A stretch of 64,000 nt of DNA, taken from positions 40,897 through 104,896 of the forward strand of contig CAMDGX010000001.1 in NCBI GenBank assembly GCA_945897825.1, written 5' to 3'. The DNA is from Asaia bogorensis (GTDB taxonomy: Bacteria; Pseudomonadota; Alphaproteobacteria; Acetobacterales; Acetobacteraceae). Positions 32,954 to 42,971 of the stretch are shown here, in pieces (within the stretch, counting starts at the first letter, position 1; each line of letters opens with the position of its first letter). The notes under the pieces were generated by a model. The model searched no databases. It worked only from the letters and a program-made list of their open reading frames with translations, and was not told where the DNA came from. The translations under genes were made by a program, and so were the position numbers.

Positions 32954-34096
32954 ATGAGCACGACCACCACGACACACACCTCGGTTCCCGGCCGCGTGCA
33001 GCCGCCACTCCTGGTGGTGGGGCCGCTGGCCTGGGCCCGGGCCAACCTGTTCAACTCGATCTGGTCGAGCGCGGTCACGCTGGCGCTGGCCTATTTCCTG
33101 ATCAAGTTCGCGGTCGGCTTCATCGACTGGGCGTTCCTGAAAAGCGTCTGGACCGTGCCGATGGACCCGGCGACCGGCAAGCTGGACCCCCAGGCCTGCC
33201 GGCTCGCCAAGGGCGAAGGCGCCTGCTGGGCGGTGATCTGGGACAAGTACCGCTTCATCCTGTTCGGCCGCTATCCCTTTGAGGAGCAGTGGCGGGCGGC
33301 GATCGTGCTGGTGCTGTTTTTCGGGCTGTTCATCGTCTCGGCGATGCGGCGCTTCTGGCGCCCGGTGCTCGGGCTGATCTGGGTCGCGACGCTGACCGTC
33401 ATCTTCATGCTGATGTGGGGCGGCGTGTTCGGCCTGCGCTACGTCGCGCAGGACGAGTGGGGCGGGCTGCCCATCACCCTGATCCTGTCCACCTTCGGCC
33501 TGGCCTGCGCCTTCCCGATCGCGGTGCTGGTGGCCCTCGGCCGACGCTCGACGAACCTGCCGGCGGTGAAGCTACTGTGCGTGATCTACGTGGAGCTGAT
33601 CCGCGGCGTGCCGCTGATCTCGCTGCTGTTCATGGCCAGCGTGATGTTCCCGCTGTTCATGCCGGTGGGCCTGAACCCGGACAAGCTGCTGCGCGCGCAG
33701 GTGGCGATCATCCTGTTCGCCGCCGCCTACCTCGCCGAGGTGATCCGCGGCGGGCTGCAGGCGCTGCCGAAGGGTCAGTACGAGGCGGCCGACGCGCTCG
33801 GCCTGTCCTACTGGAAGAAGATGGGGCTGATCATCCTGCCGCAGGCGCTGCGGCTGGTGATCCCGCCGCTGGTGAACACCTTCATCGGCTTCTTCAAGGA
33901 CACCTCGCTGGTGCTGATCATCGGCATCTTCGACCTGCTGACCTCCGGCAAGGTGGCGGTGGCGGACCCGATCTGGCAGGCGTTCAGCACCGAGGTCTAC
34001 ATCATGCTCGGCCTGATCTACTTCTGCTTCTGCTTCTCGATGGCGCGCTACAGCCGTGGGCTGGAACGCGAGTTCTCCAAGTCCGTGCGCCGCTGA
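32954..34096 (+). CDS. aapM: General L-amino acid ABC transporter, permease
   Basis: This 380-residue second permease subunit has family features: [18 protein letters not shown] in a periplasmic loop, [40 protein letters not shown] and the EAA loop [20 protein letters not shown]. It ends with [18 protein letters not shown]. The loop order and the unusually long region before the last core match AapM rather than a generic GlnP. It lies between aapQ and aapP with spacings of 1 and 11 bp, so the three are clearly one operon. Confidence 0.94.
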   Translation: MSTTTTTHTSVPGRVQPPLLVVGPLAWARANLFNSIWSSAVTLALAYFLIKFAVGFIDWAFLKSVWTVPMDPATGKLDPQACRLAKGEGACWAVIWDKYRFILFGRYPFEEQWRAAIVLVLFFGLFIVSAMRRFWRPVLGLIWVATLTVIFMLMWGGVFGLRYVAQDEWGGLPITLILSTFGLACAFPIAVLVALGRRSTNLPAVKLLCVIYVELIRGVPLISLLFMASVMFPLFMPVGLNPDKLLRAQVAIILFAAAYLAEVIRGGLQALPKGQYEAADALGLSYWKKMGLIILPQALRLVIPPLVNTFIGFFKDTSLVLIIGIFDLLTSGKVAVADPIWQAFSTEVYIMLGLIYFCFCFSMARYSRGLEREFSKSVRR

Positions 34097-34107
34097 AGGG
34101 CCCTTCC

Positions 34108-34860
34108 ATGAGCAACGAAACCCAGCCTGCGATCCTCCTGGAGAAGGTCAACAAGTGGTTCGGCCAGCTGCACGTCCTGCGCGACGTGACGCTGACCGTG
34201 GCGCAGAAGGAGAAGGTGGTGGTCTGCGGCCCCTCCGGCTCCGGCAAGTCGACGCTGATCCGCTGCATCAACCGGCTCGAAACCCACCAGGAAGGCCGCA
34301 TCCTGGTCGACGGCACCGAGCTCACCGACGACACCCGCGCGCTCGACACCATCCGCAGCGAGGTCGGCATGGTGTTCCAGAGCTTCAACCTGTTCCCGCA
34401 CCTCACCATCCTGGAGAACTGCACGCTGGCGCCGATCTGGGTGCGCAAGACCCCGAAGGCCGAGGCCGAGGCGCTGGCGATGGAGTTCCTCACCCGCGTG
34501 AAGATCCCGGAGCAGGCGAAGAAATATCCCGGCCAGCTCTCCGGCGGCCAGCAGCAGCGCGTGGCGATCGCCCGCGCCCTGTGCATGCGCCCGAAGATCA
34601 TGCTGTTCGACGAGCCGACCAGCGCGCTCGACCCGGAGATGATCAAGGAAGTGCTGGACACCATGATCGAGCTGGCCGACAGCGGCATGACCATGGTCTG
34701 CGTCACCCACGAGATGGGCTTCGCCCGCCAGGTCGCCGACCGCGTCGTGTTCATGGACCAGGGCGAGGTGGTCGAAAGCGGCACGCCGGTGGAGATGTTC
34801 GAGCGCCCGCAGACCGACCGCCTGAAGCTGTTCCTCAGCCAGATCCTGCGCGGGCATTAA
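34108..34860 (+). CDS. aapP: General L-amino acid ABC transporter, ATPase
   Basis: This 250-residue ATP-binding subunit has Walker [22 protein letters not shown]-loop [14 protein letters not shown], signature [16 protein letters not shown], Walker [15 protein letters not shown] and the switch histidine in CVTHEMGF. It powers the AapQM channel. Length and the [17 protein letters not shown] segment are typical of the polar-amino-acid group. It is the last gene of the operon; an AT-rich gap with its own promoter-like sequence follows. Confidence 0.95.
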   Translation: MSNETQPAILLEKVNKWFGQLHVLRDVTLTVAQKEKVVVCGPSGSGKSTLIRCINRLETHQEGRILVDGTELTDDTRALDTIRSEVGMVFQSFNLFPHLTILENCTLAPIWVRKTPKAEAEALAMEFLTRVKIPEQAKKYPGQLSGGQQQRVAIARALCMRPKIMLFDEPTSALDPEMIKEVLDTMIELADSGMTMVCVTHEMGFARQVADRVVFMDQGEVVESGTPVEMFERPQTDRLKLFLSQILRGH

Positions 34861-34875
34861 CGACGCGTCGCAAAA

Positions 34876-34903
34876 TTAGTCGCGTAATGAAAATAATTAT
34901 GAT
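34876..34903 (+). promoter_or_regulatory. Sigma-70-like promoter upstream of the amidase gene
   Basis: TTAGTC-N16-TATGAT in an AT-rich intergenic patch, 32 bp before the amidase ATG, which itself has an AGGGAGGTCCAT ribosome-binding site. The AT content is much higher than in surrounding DNA. Confidence 0.45.
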
Positions 34904-34934
34904 ATCGACCTAACTGCATAGCAGGGAGGTCCAT

Positions 34935-35543
34935 ATGCCGTTCTCGATCGTCGACCACCGGCTGCACCAGGACGGTGCGGCGGTTAAGTTCGTGGCTACA
35001 CCCAATCAGCGTGGTGTGGTGAAGCCGAACTATTTGATCATGCACTATACGGCCGGGACAACAGCATCCGGGGCGATCAACCACTTCGCCAAAGCCAGCG
35101 CTCAAGCCTCGGCACACTTGGTAATAGATCGCGACGGCACGGTGACGCAGATGGTGCCATTCAATCGCGTAGCATGGCATGCAGGGAAGAGCGTGTGGGG
35201 TGATTTACAGGGGCTAAATCAATTCTCTATTGGAATAGAACTGGTCAATGCCGGTAAGCTGAAGCGGACGGCCGACGGCACCTGGCTGAACTGGGCGAAC
35301 CGACCGATCGCAGACTCGGAGGTTGCGGAGATGACCCACAAGCACGAAAGCCGGGTCGCCGGTTGGCAGGTGTATTCCGAAATACAGCTGGAGGTAGCTG
35401 TGGCGATCGGGATCGCGCTGCGTTTGCGCTATGGCTTCTTGGGGGTACTGGGACACGATGACGTGGCGCCCAACCGCAAGGTAGACCCAGGCCCAGCTTT
35501 CCCCATGATAAGCTTCGAGTCGTTGGTGATGGGGAGGGCCTGA
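34935..35543 (+). CDS. AmpD-like N-acetylmuramoyl-L-alanine amidase
   Basis: This 202-residue Amidase_2-domain protein cleaves the bond between N-acetylmuramic acid and L-alanine in peptidoglycan. Predicted zinc ligands are H37 in LIMHYTAG, H174 in VLGHDDVAPNRKVDPG and D184. K182 sits two residues before the aspartate and E102 lies in FSIGIELVNAG, so the set reproduces the active site of AmpD (H34, E116, H154, K162, D164). SAHLVIDRDGTVTQMVPF is the typical central strand. There is no signal peptide, so it acts in the cytoplasm on recycled muropeptides or needs another export route (phage-type enzymes also lack one). Base composition is lower in GC than flanking genes, which hints at transfer. 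Confidence 0.9.
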   Translation: MPFSIVDHRLHQDGAAVKFVATPNQRGVVKPNYLIMHYTAGTTASGAINHFAKASAQASAHLVIDRDGTVTQMVPFNRVAWHAGKSVWGDLQGLNQFSIGIELVNAGKLKRTADGTWLNWANRPIADSEVAEMTHKHESRVAGWQVYSEIQLEVAVAIGIALRLRYGFLGVLGHDDVAPNRKVDPGPAFPMISFESLVMGRA

Positions 35544-35565
35544 CGGCAGAGAGTAGAGAAACAGG

Positions 35566-36723
35566 CTACCTCCGGCTCACCGGGATCAGGCACAGCATCG
35601 CCGCCGCCGCCAGGGCGCCCATGACGCCGAGCGCGGCGTGGGCCGAAAACTGCACCAGCAGCGGCGCCACCAGCGTCGGCATCAGCGCCTGCGAGACCTG
35701 GCTGGGCAGCGCCATCCGCCCCATCAGCGCGGCATAGCCGTTCGGGCCGAACACATGCATCGGCACCACGCCGCGCGTGATGGTCAGGATGCCGTTGCTG
35801 ATGCCGTAGAACACCGCGAACACTGCCGCCGGCGCCCCGCCGAACAGCACCAGCACGCCGAGCGGCAGCATCGCAGCCCCGAACCAGGCCGACATCATCG
35901 GCGTCAGCCATCGCGCCAGCGCGAACTCGATCATCCGGCTCGCCACCTGGCTGGGCCCGATCAGCATCGCGCACAGCACCGCCTCGTCGGTGGTCAGCCC
36001 CACCCCGGTGAGCAGCAGCAGCAGATGCAGCGTCACCACCGCGCCAATGCAGGCGCGCAGCGTGAAGAACGTGGCGAGATACAGGAACAGCCGGCGCTCG
36101 CGCGGCGCCATGGTCGCCGCCGCCTCCCCCGGCGCGCGGCGAACCGGCGGCGGGGCCGGCGTGGCGCGCGGGATCAGCGCCAGCATCATCGGCAGGATCA
36201 CGCACAGCGCGATCCCCGCATACAGCACCAGCGCCCAGCGCCATCCCCAATGCGCCGCCAGCCAGGTGCCCATGGGGAAGCCGAGCGTGCCGCCGAACCC
36301 CGCGATGAAGGTCACGCCGGTCATCGCCGGGCGCGAATCCTTGCCCAGCAGCCGCCCGATGGTCGAAAACGCGGTGTCGTAGAGCGCCAGCGCCATCCCG
36401 ACGCCCAGGATGGTCCACGCGCCATACCACCACACCACGCCGTTGGCGGCCGACAGCACCAGCAACCCCGCGGCCGTGACCACCTGCCCCGCCGCCAGCA
36501 CCGGCTTGCCGCCATGTCGGTCGATGTAGCGGCCGACCGCCGGCGCACAGAACCCGGCGATCAGCACCGCCCAGGAAAACGCCCCCAGCAGAACGGTGCG
36601 CGAGGCGCCCAACTCGTCCGCGATCGGCCCGATCATCGTCGCCGGGATGTAGTAGGTGGTCCCCCAGGCGAGCAGCTGGGTGATCCCAAGGGTGAGGGCG
36701 AGGCGGCGCTGGAGAGGGGTCAT
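35566..36723 (-). CDS. Major facilitator superfamily transporter
   Basis: This 385-residue protein has about twelve membrane segments in two six-helix halves, starting MTPLQRRLALTLGITQLLAW. The MFS loop 2-3 motif is VGRYIDRHGGKPVLAAGQVV, and GYAALMGRMALPSQVSQALM lies in the second half. It resembles the monocarboxylate/oxalate-type bacterial MFS group, but the substrate is unknown. I start at ATG 36723; the longer open frame upstream (VLFFKKEHAFFL) is translation of the AT-rich repeat. Unusually, the 5' leader is that repeat, and no normal ribosome-binding site is visible. Confidence 0.85.
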   Translation of the reverse strand: MTPLQRRLALTLGITQLLAWGTTYYIPATMIGPIADELGASRTVLLGAFSWAVLIAGFCAPAVGRYIDRHGGKPVLAAGQVVTAAGLLVLSAANGVVWWYGAWTILGVGMALALYDTAFSTIGRLLGKDSRPAMTGVTFIAGFGGTLGFPMGTWLAAHWGWRWALVLYAGIALCVILPMMLALIPRATPAPPPVRRAPGEAAATMAPRERRLFLYLATFFTLRACIGAVVTLHLLLLLTGVGLTTDEAVLCAMLIGPSQVASRMIEFALARWLTPMMSAWFGAAMLPLGVLVLFGGAPAAVFAVFYGISNGILTITRGVVPMHVFGPNGYAALMGRMALPSQVSQALMPTLVAPLLVQFSAHAALGVMGALAAAAMLCLIPVSRR

Positions 36724-36725
36724 CA

Positions 36726-36866
36726 GAAAAAAAGCATGTTCTTTTTTGAAAAAAAGAACCAAAAAACTTTCATCCGTTCAGCCCCGGCATCAACCGCCGG
36801 AAAAAATGGAAAAAGTCTTTTTGCTTCTTTTTTTTCAGAAAAAGAAGACCTTCCTTCCTTACCAAG
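36726..36866. repeat. AT-rich paired hairpin element, copy 1
   Basis: Two parts: GTTCTTTTTTGAAAAAAAGA ACCAAAAAACTTT near 36738-36770 and, after a 50-bp GC-richer centre, AAAGTCTTTTTGCTTCTTTT continuing to CAGAAAAAGAAGACC near 36812-36850. Read on the minus strand it starts 12 bp after the stop codon of the gene at 36879 as a hairpin followed by an A/T-rich tract. It matches the elements at 46167 and 57990, with one identical 33-base block shared with the latter. Confidence 0.75.
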
Positions 36867-36878
36867 CCGAACCACCCG

Positions 36879-37658
36879 CTAGAACCCCGCAATCCCGCGC
36901 AACGCCCCCGCCACCCCCGGCGCCGCCGCCCGGATCGGATTCCCCTCCGTCGGCCCGGCGCCCTCCATGAACGGCGAAACCTCCGCCCCCGCCTCGGCGA
37001 GCAGGCACAGCGCGGCGGCCACATCCCACAGGTTGATGTGCATCTCCACATACCCGTCGATCCGCCCGGCCGCGACGTCGGCCAACCCCAGCGCGCCCGA
37101 CCCTCCGGCCCGCAGCATGGCGCCGGCTGCCATCACCCCATGCGTCAGCGCATGGAAGGTCTCGTTCGGCCGGCGCGGCGACCAGCCGATCTCCACCATG
37201 CCGCGCGCGAGGTCCGTGGTCGCCGCCGCCCGGATCGCCGCCCCGTTCAGCGTCGCCCCCCCGCCATCGCGCGCCGCGAAGGTCTCGCCGAGCATGGGCG
37301 CCACCAGCACGCCGGCCACCGAGCGCGCCCCGTCGATCAACCCGACCGAAACGCACCAGCGCGGCGCCCCGCGCGCGAAGTTGGAGGTGCCGTCGATCGG
37401 GTCCACCACCCAGGTCAGCCGCCCCGCCGGCCCGGTGCCGGTTTCCTCGCCCTGGAACCCATCCTCCGGGAAGGCGGCGGTCAGCTCCCGCTTGAGGAAC
37501 GCCTCCACGGCCCCGTCCGCCTCCGTCAGCCAGTCCTGGTGGCCCTTCATGCTGGCCATCGCGGCCCCCGGCGGCGGCGCCAGCGACAGGGCAAGCCGCC
37601 CCGCCTCGGTGGCCAGGCGAATGGCGGTCTCCAGGCGACGGTCGAGGGCGTGGGGCAC
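36879..37658 (-). CDS. Inositol monophosphatase family protein
   Basis: This 259-residue lithium-sensitive phosphatase-fold enzyme has metal-binding E71/E72 in GFQGEETGTG, the signature WVVDPIDGTSNFARG at 83-97 and the second signature NLWDVAAALCLLAEAG near 219-234. Family members hydrolyse inositol 1-phosphate, 3'-phosphoadenosine 5'-phosphate, histidinol phosphate or fructose 1,6-bisphosphate. The DGTSNFARG wording resembles the inositol-phosphatase/histidinol-phosphatase subgroup, so I leave the substrate open. It is divergent from coaE with 114 bp between starts. Confidence 0.9.
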   Translation of the reverse strand: MPHALDRRLETAIRLATEAGRLALSLAPPPGAAMASMKGHQDWLTEADGAVEAFLKRELTAAFPEDGFQGEETGTGPAGRLTWVVDPIDGTSNFARGAPRWCVSVGLIDGARSVAGVLVAPMLGETFAARDGGGATLNGAAIRAAATTDLARGMVEIGWSPRRPNETFHALTHGVMAAGAMLRAGGSGALGLADVAAGRIDGYVEMHINLWDVAAALCLLAEAGAEVSPFMEGAGPTEGNPIRAAAPGVAGALRGIAGF

Positions 37659-37772
37659 GGGCGGCTCCTTGCGGGGATGACGGTTGTGTTACGCCGATCT
37701 GCGCGCGCGGGAAATCCATCGCGCAGCGTTCCCAGCCTTGCGGATCACGCCACGCCGGATGAAAGTCCGCTC

Positions 37773-38471
37773 ATGAAGATCATCGGCCTCACCGGCGGCA
37801 TCGGCATGGGCAAGTCCACCGCCGCCAATTTCTTCCGCCGCGCCCGCATCCCGGTGTTCGACGCCGACGCGACCGTCCACGCCCTGCAATCGCCCGGCGG
37901 GGCCGCCATTGCGCCGATCGGCGCCGCCTTCCCCGGCACGGTGAAGGACCGCGCGCTGGACCGCGCCGCGCTGCGCACCGTCGTGCTCGGCCAGCCCGAC
38001 GCGCTGAAGCGCCTGGAGCGCATCGTGCATCCGCTGGTCCGCCAGGAAGAGCACCGCTTCGTGCAGCGCGCGCGCCGCGCCGGGGCGCGGGCCGCGGTGA
38101 TGGACATCCCCCTGCTGCTGGAGATCGACGGCATCCGCCGCATCGACCTCGTGGTGGCCGTCTCCGCCCCGCTCGCCGTGCAGATCCACCGCGTCGGCCT
38201 GCGCCGGCGCATGGATCGCGCGCAGATCCAGGCGGTGATCGCCCGCCAGATGGCCGACGGCGAGAAGCGCCGACGGGCGGACGTGGTGGTGACCACCGGC
38301 CTGTCGCGCTTCCACGCCGTCTGCCAGTTGCGCCGCGCGCTGGCCGCCGTGCGCGACGGCACGATCGCCCCGCGCCCCCATGTCCGCCGCATCCGCGAAC
38401 GCCGCGCGATCGACTGCACCATCCCCGGCCGCGCCTGGCTCGGCCGCCCCCGCTTCCGCAAGGCCACCTGA
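37773..38471 (+). CDS. coaE: Dephospho-CoA kinase
   Basis: This 232-residue enzyme catalyses the last step of coenzyme A synthesis, phosphorylating the 3'-OH of dephospho-CoA. P-loop IIGLTGGIGMGKSTAANFFR (about 3-22), IPVFDADATVHALQ, HPLVRQEEHRFVQ and DIPLLLEIDG are all typical. A basic C-terminal extension of about 30 residues (PRPHVRRIRERRAIDCTI) goes beyond the usual end. ATG 37773 is preceded by a GGATGAAAGTCCGCTC region. Its stop overlaps the dnaQ start by one base (TGATG); coaE-dnaQ adjacency is common in alphaproteobacteria. Confidence 0.95.
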   Translation: MKIIGLTGGIGMGKSTAANFFRRARIPVFDADATVHALQSPGGAAIAPIGAAFPGTVKDRALDRAALRTVVLGQPDALKRLERIVHPLVRQEEHRFVQRARRAGARAAVMDIPLLLEIDGIRRIDLVVAVSAPLAVQIHRVGLRRRMDRAQIQAVIARQMADGEKRRRADVVVTTGLSRFHAVCQLRRALAAVRDGTIAPRPHVRRIRERRAIDCTIPGRAWLGRPRFRKAT

Positions 38472-39160
38472 TGCGCTCCGTCCTGTTCGACACCGAGACC
38501 ACCGGCCTCGATCCCCTGACCGGCGACCGCGTCATCGAGGTCGCCGCGATCGAGCTGGTCAACGACCTGCCGACCCGCACCACCTTCCACCGCCTGGTCC
38601 ACCCCCAGCGCGACGTTCCCGCCGAATCCACCCGCATCCACGGCATCACCCTCGAGCACCTGCGCGACAAGCCGCGCTTCGAGGAGATCGTCGACGACCT
38701 GCTGGCGTTCTTCGGCGACGGCATGCTGGTGGCGCACAACGCGCCGTTCGACTTCGGCTTCCTGAACGCCGAGCTGGCCCGCTGCGGCCGCCCGAAGCTG
38801 GAACAAGCCCGCATGGTCGACACGCTGGTGCTGGCCAAGGCGCGCTTCCCCGGCATGCCGAACAGCCTGGACGCGCTGTGCCGCCGCTTCGGCATCGACC
38901 TGTCGGAGCGCACCACCCACAACGCCCTGCTCGATTGCCGCCTGCTGGCCGAGGTCTACGTCGAACTCACCGGCGGCCGCCAGCGCGCCCTGCTGCCCGG
39001 CGGCAACGACGCGGCGCAGGAGTCGATGCCGGCGGTGCAGTACGAGGCGGTGGGCGCGCGGATGCCCCGCCTGATCGTCCCGACGGAGGACGAGCGCGCG
39101 GCCCATGCGGCGTTCGTGGAGAAGAAGGTGAAGGAGGCGATCTGGCGGGCGGCCGAATAG
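38471..39160 (+). CDS. dnaQ: DNA polymerase III epsilon subunit (3'-5' exonuclease)
   Basis: This 229-residue proofreading exonuclease has ExoI VLFDTETTGLDPLTGDRVIE with catalytic D7 and E9, ExoII MLVAHNAPFDFGFLNAEL and ExoIII THNALLDCRLLAEVYVEL with the general-base histidine and the last aspartate. The C-terminal tail ends ERAAHAAFVEKKVKEAIW and carries the region that binds the alpha subunit. Translation is coupled to coaE through the TGATG overlap. Confidence 0.95.
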   Translation: MRSVLFDTETTGLDPLTGDRVIEVAAIELVNDLPTRTTFHRLVHPQRDVPAESTRIHGITLEHLRDKPRFEEIVDDLLAFFGDGMLVAHNAPFDFGFLNAELARCGRPKLEQARMVDTLVLAKARFPGMPNSLDALCRRFGIDLSERTTHNALLDCRLLAEVYVELTGGRQRALLPGGNDAAQESMPAVQYEAVGARMPRLIVPTEDERAAHAAFVEKKVKEAIWRAAE

Positions 39161-39238
39161 CGGCCGGCCTATCGGCACCGTCGATGCGATGGTATGCGTG
39201 GATTCCAGTTGTGACTTTTAATTCCCGGATTGGAAATC

Positions 39239-39811
39239 ATGCGCCATCAACTGCTTGCCTGCGCCGCCTGCGTCGCGGCGCTGCTCTCCGCCAACACCGC
39301 CTCGGCCACGCTGTGGAACTGGTCGTTCAACGCCGGCGCGGAAGCCGGCTTCTTCGAGACCAACGGCACATTCGCGGACACCGCCGGCCCGTTCAACTTC
39401 GTGATCGACGCGAGCACCTTCCAGCTGACGGCCTCCAGCTTCGCGCCGACGGCGATCGGCGACACCTTCGGCGAAGGGTCGCAGCCGGGTAACGGCTTTC
39501 TCTGGGACGGCACCACCGCCACGCAATTCTATCGTGCGGGCGGCGCGCTGACCAACGGGGCCAACCTGTACTCCACGGACGAGCCCTACCGGGTGACGTT
39601 CGCCATCGGCGGCACGCTCTTGGGGATGGCCGTCAACGACGCGAACCAGTCAAACACCGGCTTTTCGCAATTGACCCTGACCCCGGTGGCGCAGAGCGCG
39701 GCTGTTCCGGAGCCGGCCAGCCTCGGCGTGCTGGCCCTGGGCATGGCCGGGCTGGCATTTGCCCGGCGGCGCCCTGGCGCTGCGACCGCTCGGAGCGCGA
39801 GCGCCGCCTGA
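39239..39811 (+). CDS. PEP-CTERM domain secreted protein
   Basis: This 190-residue protein has a signal peptide (MRHQLLACAACVAALLSANT, cleavage after ASA). Its beta-rich body has GFFETNGTFADTAGPFNFVI, a pattern seen in many short PEP-CTERM proteins. The ending is a canonical sorting signal: VPEPASLGVLALGMAGLAFA then RRRPG. It should be processed by an exosortase and linked to the surface or biofilm matrix. No exosortase is in the window. ATG 39239 is preceded by a TTGGAAATC sequence with no strong ribosome-binding site; the frame is also open from TTG 39230. Physiological role unknown. Confidence 0.85.
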   Translation: MRHQLLACAACVAALLSANTASATLWNWSFNAGAEAGFFETNGTFADTAGPFNFVIDASTFQLTASSFAPTAIGDTFGEGSQPGNGFLWDGTTATQFYRAGGALTNGANLYSTDEPYRVTFAIGGTLLGMAVNDANQSNTGFSQLTLTPVAQSAAVPEPASLGVLALGMAGLAFARRRPGAATARSASAA

Positions 39812-39998
39812 TCGCCGCACCATTTCCGGCCCTCGGGGGACGTGCGTCCGAAGGAGCGGGCATGTGCGCCACGGCGCGTGGCGCGACTGGGTGCATGGCC
39901 AGGGCGCTGAAATTGCCTGTATTGCTCAAGTCCTGCCCTGGCGATGCGGCCTGCATGCATAGTAAAATGTAATGATCGCATAATGCTACGCGACGAAA

Positions 39999-40027
39999 TT
40001 TTCCCAGCGTCAAAACTGCGCTATAGT
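39999..40027 (+). promoter_or_regulatory. Sigma-70-like promoter upstream of PAS kinase gene
   Basis: TTTTCC-N17-TATAGT, with ideal spacing, in the AT-rich end of a 254-bp intergenic region and 38 bp before the kinase ATG at 40066. Confidence 0.5.
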
Positions 40028-40065
40028 CACGCCTGTATCACTGCCGATGAGGGCGAGTTCCATCG

Positions 40066-41145
40066 ATGTCCGCGACCGAACCGCCACAGCCCGTCGGGCA
40101 ACTGCTCCAGACGCCCGATCTCGCGACGGCGCTGGAAAGCGACCGCTTCAAGCAGTTCCTCGACAAGGTCCCGGTCGCCATCGCGGTATCCGAGCTCGAT
40201 CCGACCGAACGCGTGGTCTACGCCAACATGGAATTCGAGCGCCTGACCCACCAGGCCAGCAGCAAGCTGCTCGGGGACTGGGCGCGGCTGCCGGGCGAAT
40301 CGACCGGTACCGAAGGCACCCCCGGGCTCGGCCGCGCCGTCACCGAACAGCGCGACTATCTTGGCGCGTTCCGCCTGCCGCAACAGGACGGCGAGCTGAC
40401 CGTCGATGCCTGGTCGAACATCATCGACGACGACAGCGGCCACCCCACCTACCGCCTCGTCGCCCTGGTCGAAACCTCCCCGCACCGCTCGGATGACGCC
40501 GACGCGCTGGCCGAACGCGTCCGCGAGAAAGACACCCAGCTGCGCGAACTGCAGCACCGGGTGAAGAACAACCTGCAGATGATCACCACGCTGATCCGCG
40601 TCGAGGCCCGCCGGGTGCGCCAGCCGGAAGCCGGCGCCGGCTTCGATCGCCTGGCGGGCCGGGTGGAGGCGCTCGGCCTGCTCTACCGCGCCCTGGGCGA
40701 CGGGCCGGCGCAGGATGCGGTCGACCTCGGCATCTACCTCAGCGAGATCGCCTCCGCGGTGATGCGCGCCCACGCCATCGAAGGCATCCGCCTCGACCTG
40801 AAGGTCGATACCTGGCCGGTCTCGATCGACGTGGCCATGCCCACCGGCCTGGTGGTCAACGAACTGCTGATGAACGCCCTGAAGCACGCCTTCGCCGGCG
40901 GCGCCGGCGGCACCATCACCCTGCACTGCACCACCGGCCCGCATGGCTGCCGGGTGCTGATCGCCGATGACGGAATCGGCCTGCCCGAAGGCACCTCATG
41001 GCCGCGCGACGGCAAGATGTCCGCGCTGATCGTGCGATCGCTGGTGCAGAACGCCAAGGCGCATGTCGAGGTCCGCTCCGAGCCCGGTCGCGGCACCTCG
41101 GTCACCATCACCTTCAACGCCGAGGACGCCGCCCCGGCGACCTAG
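40066..41145 (+). CDS. PAS-domain sensor histidine kinase, HisKA_2 type
   Basis: This 359-residue soluble kinase has a PAS domain at about 28-135 (VPVAIAVSELDPTERVVYAN, MEFERLTHQASSKLLG) resembling the LOV/PAS family. The flavin-binding cysteine motif of LOV domains is not present, so light sensing by that route is not supported. The phosphoacceptor box is ELQHRVKNNLQMITTLIRVE with H164. The ATPase N box is LVVNELLMNALKHAF near 262-276 and the G1 box is ADDGIGLPEG. No response regulator adjoins it, so its partner is elsewhere. A promoter-like sequence sits directly upstream and a palindromic repeat pair follows its stop codon. Confidence 0.9.
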   Translation: MSATEPPQPVGQLLQTPDLATALESDRFKQFLDKVPVAIAVSELDPTERVVYANMEFERLTHQASSKLLGDWARLPGESTGTEGTPGLGRAVTEQRDYLGAFRLPQQDGELTVDAWSNIIDDDSGHPTYRLVALVETSPHRSDDADALAERVREKDTQLRELQHRVKNNLQMITTLIRVEARRVRQPEAGAGFDRLAGRVEALGLLYRALGDGPAQDAVDLGIYLSEIASAVMRAHAIEGIRLDLKVDTWPVSIDVAMPTGLVVNELLMNALKHAFAGGAGGTITLHCTTGPHGCRVLIADDGIGLPEGTSWPRDGKMSALIVRSLVQNAKAHVEVRSEPGRGTSVTITFNAEDAAPAT

Positions 41146-41152
41146 AGCAATA

Positions 41153-41180
41153 TCCGACCGGATGGAATCATCCGGTCGGA
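41153..41180. repeat. 12-bp perfect inverted repeat (intergenic palindrome)
   Basis: TCCGACCGGATG-GAAT-CATCCGGTCGGA, preceded by CTAGAGCAATA. This resembles the short palindromic intergenic repeats abundant in many alphaproteobacterial genomes. It lies eight bases after the PAS kinase stop codon. Confidence 0.75.
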
Positions 41181-41204
41181 AGATTTGCGTTCTCAATCAG
41201 GAAT

Positions 41205-41248
41205 CTAGAACGGAAGCCATGCGCCTATCAGCATGGCTTCCGTTCTAG
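41205..41248. terminator. 18-bp perfect inverted repeat, probable bidirectional terminator
   Basis: CTAGAACGGAAGCCATGC and its exact reverse complement flank an 8-base loop (GCCTATCA). It lies between the convergent PAS kinase and pckA genes, ending 7 bp from the pckA stop codon. It could stop transcription from both sides or belong to the same repeat family as the palindrome at 41153. Confidence 0.65.
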
Positions 41249-41255
41249 CGCAGCG

Positions 41256-42866
<1,611 letters not shown>

Positions 42867-42971
42867 AGACGTTGCTCCCGTGGTCGTAACAGGCACGCGC
42901 CGCAGCCTGTGCCACCCGCGTCAGGCGGTGATACAGGCCACGTCCCGATGGGTCCATAGCGGCCGCTTGTG

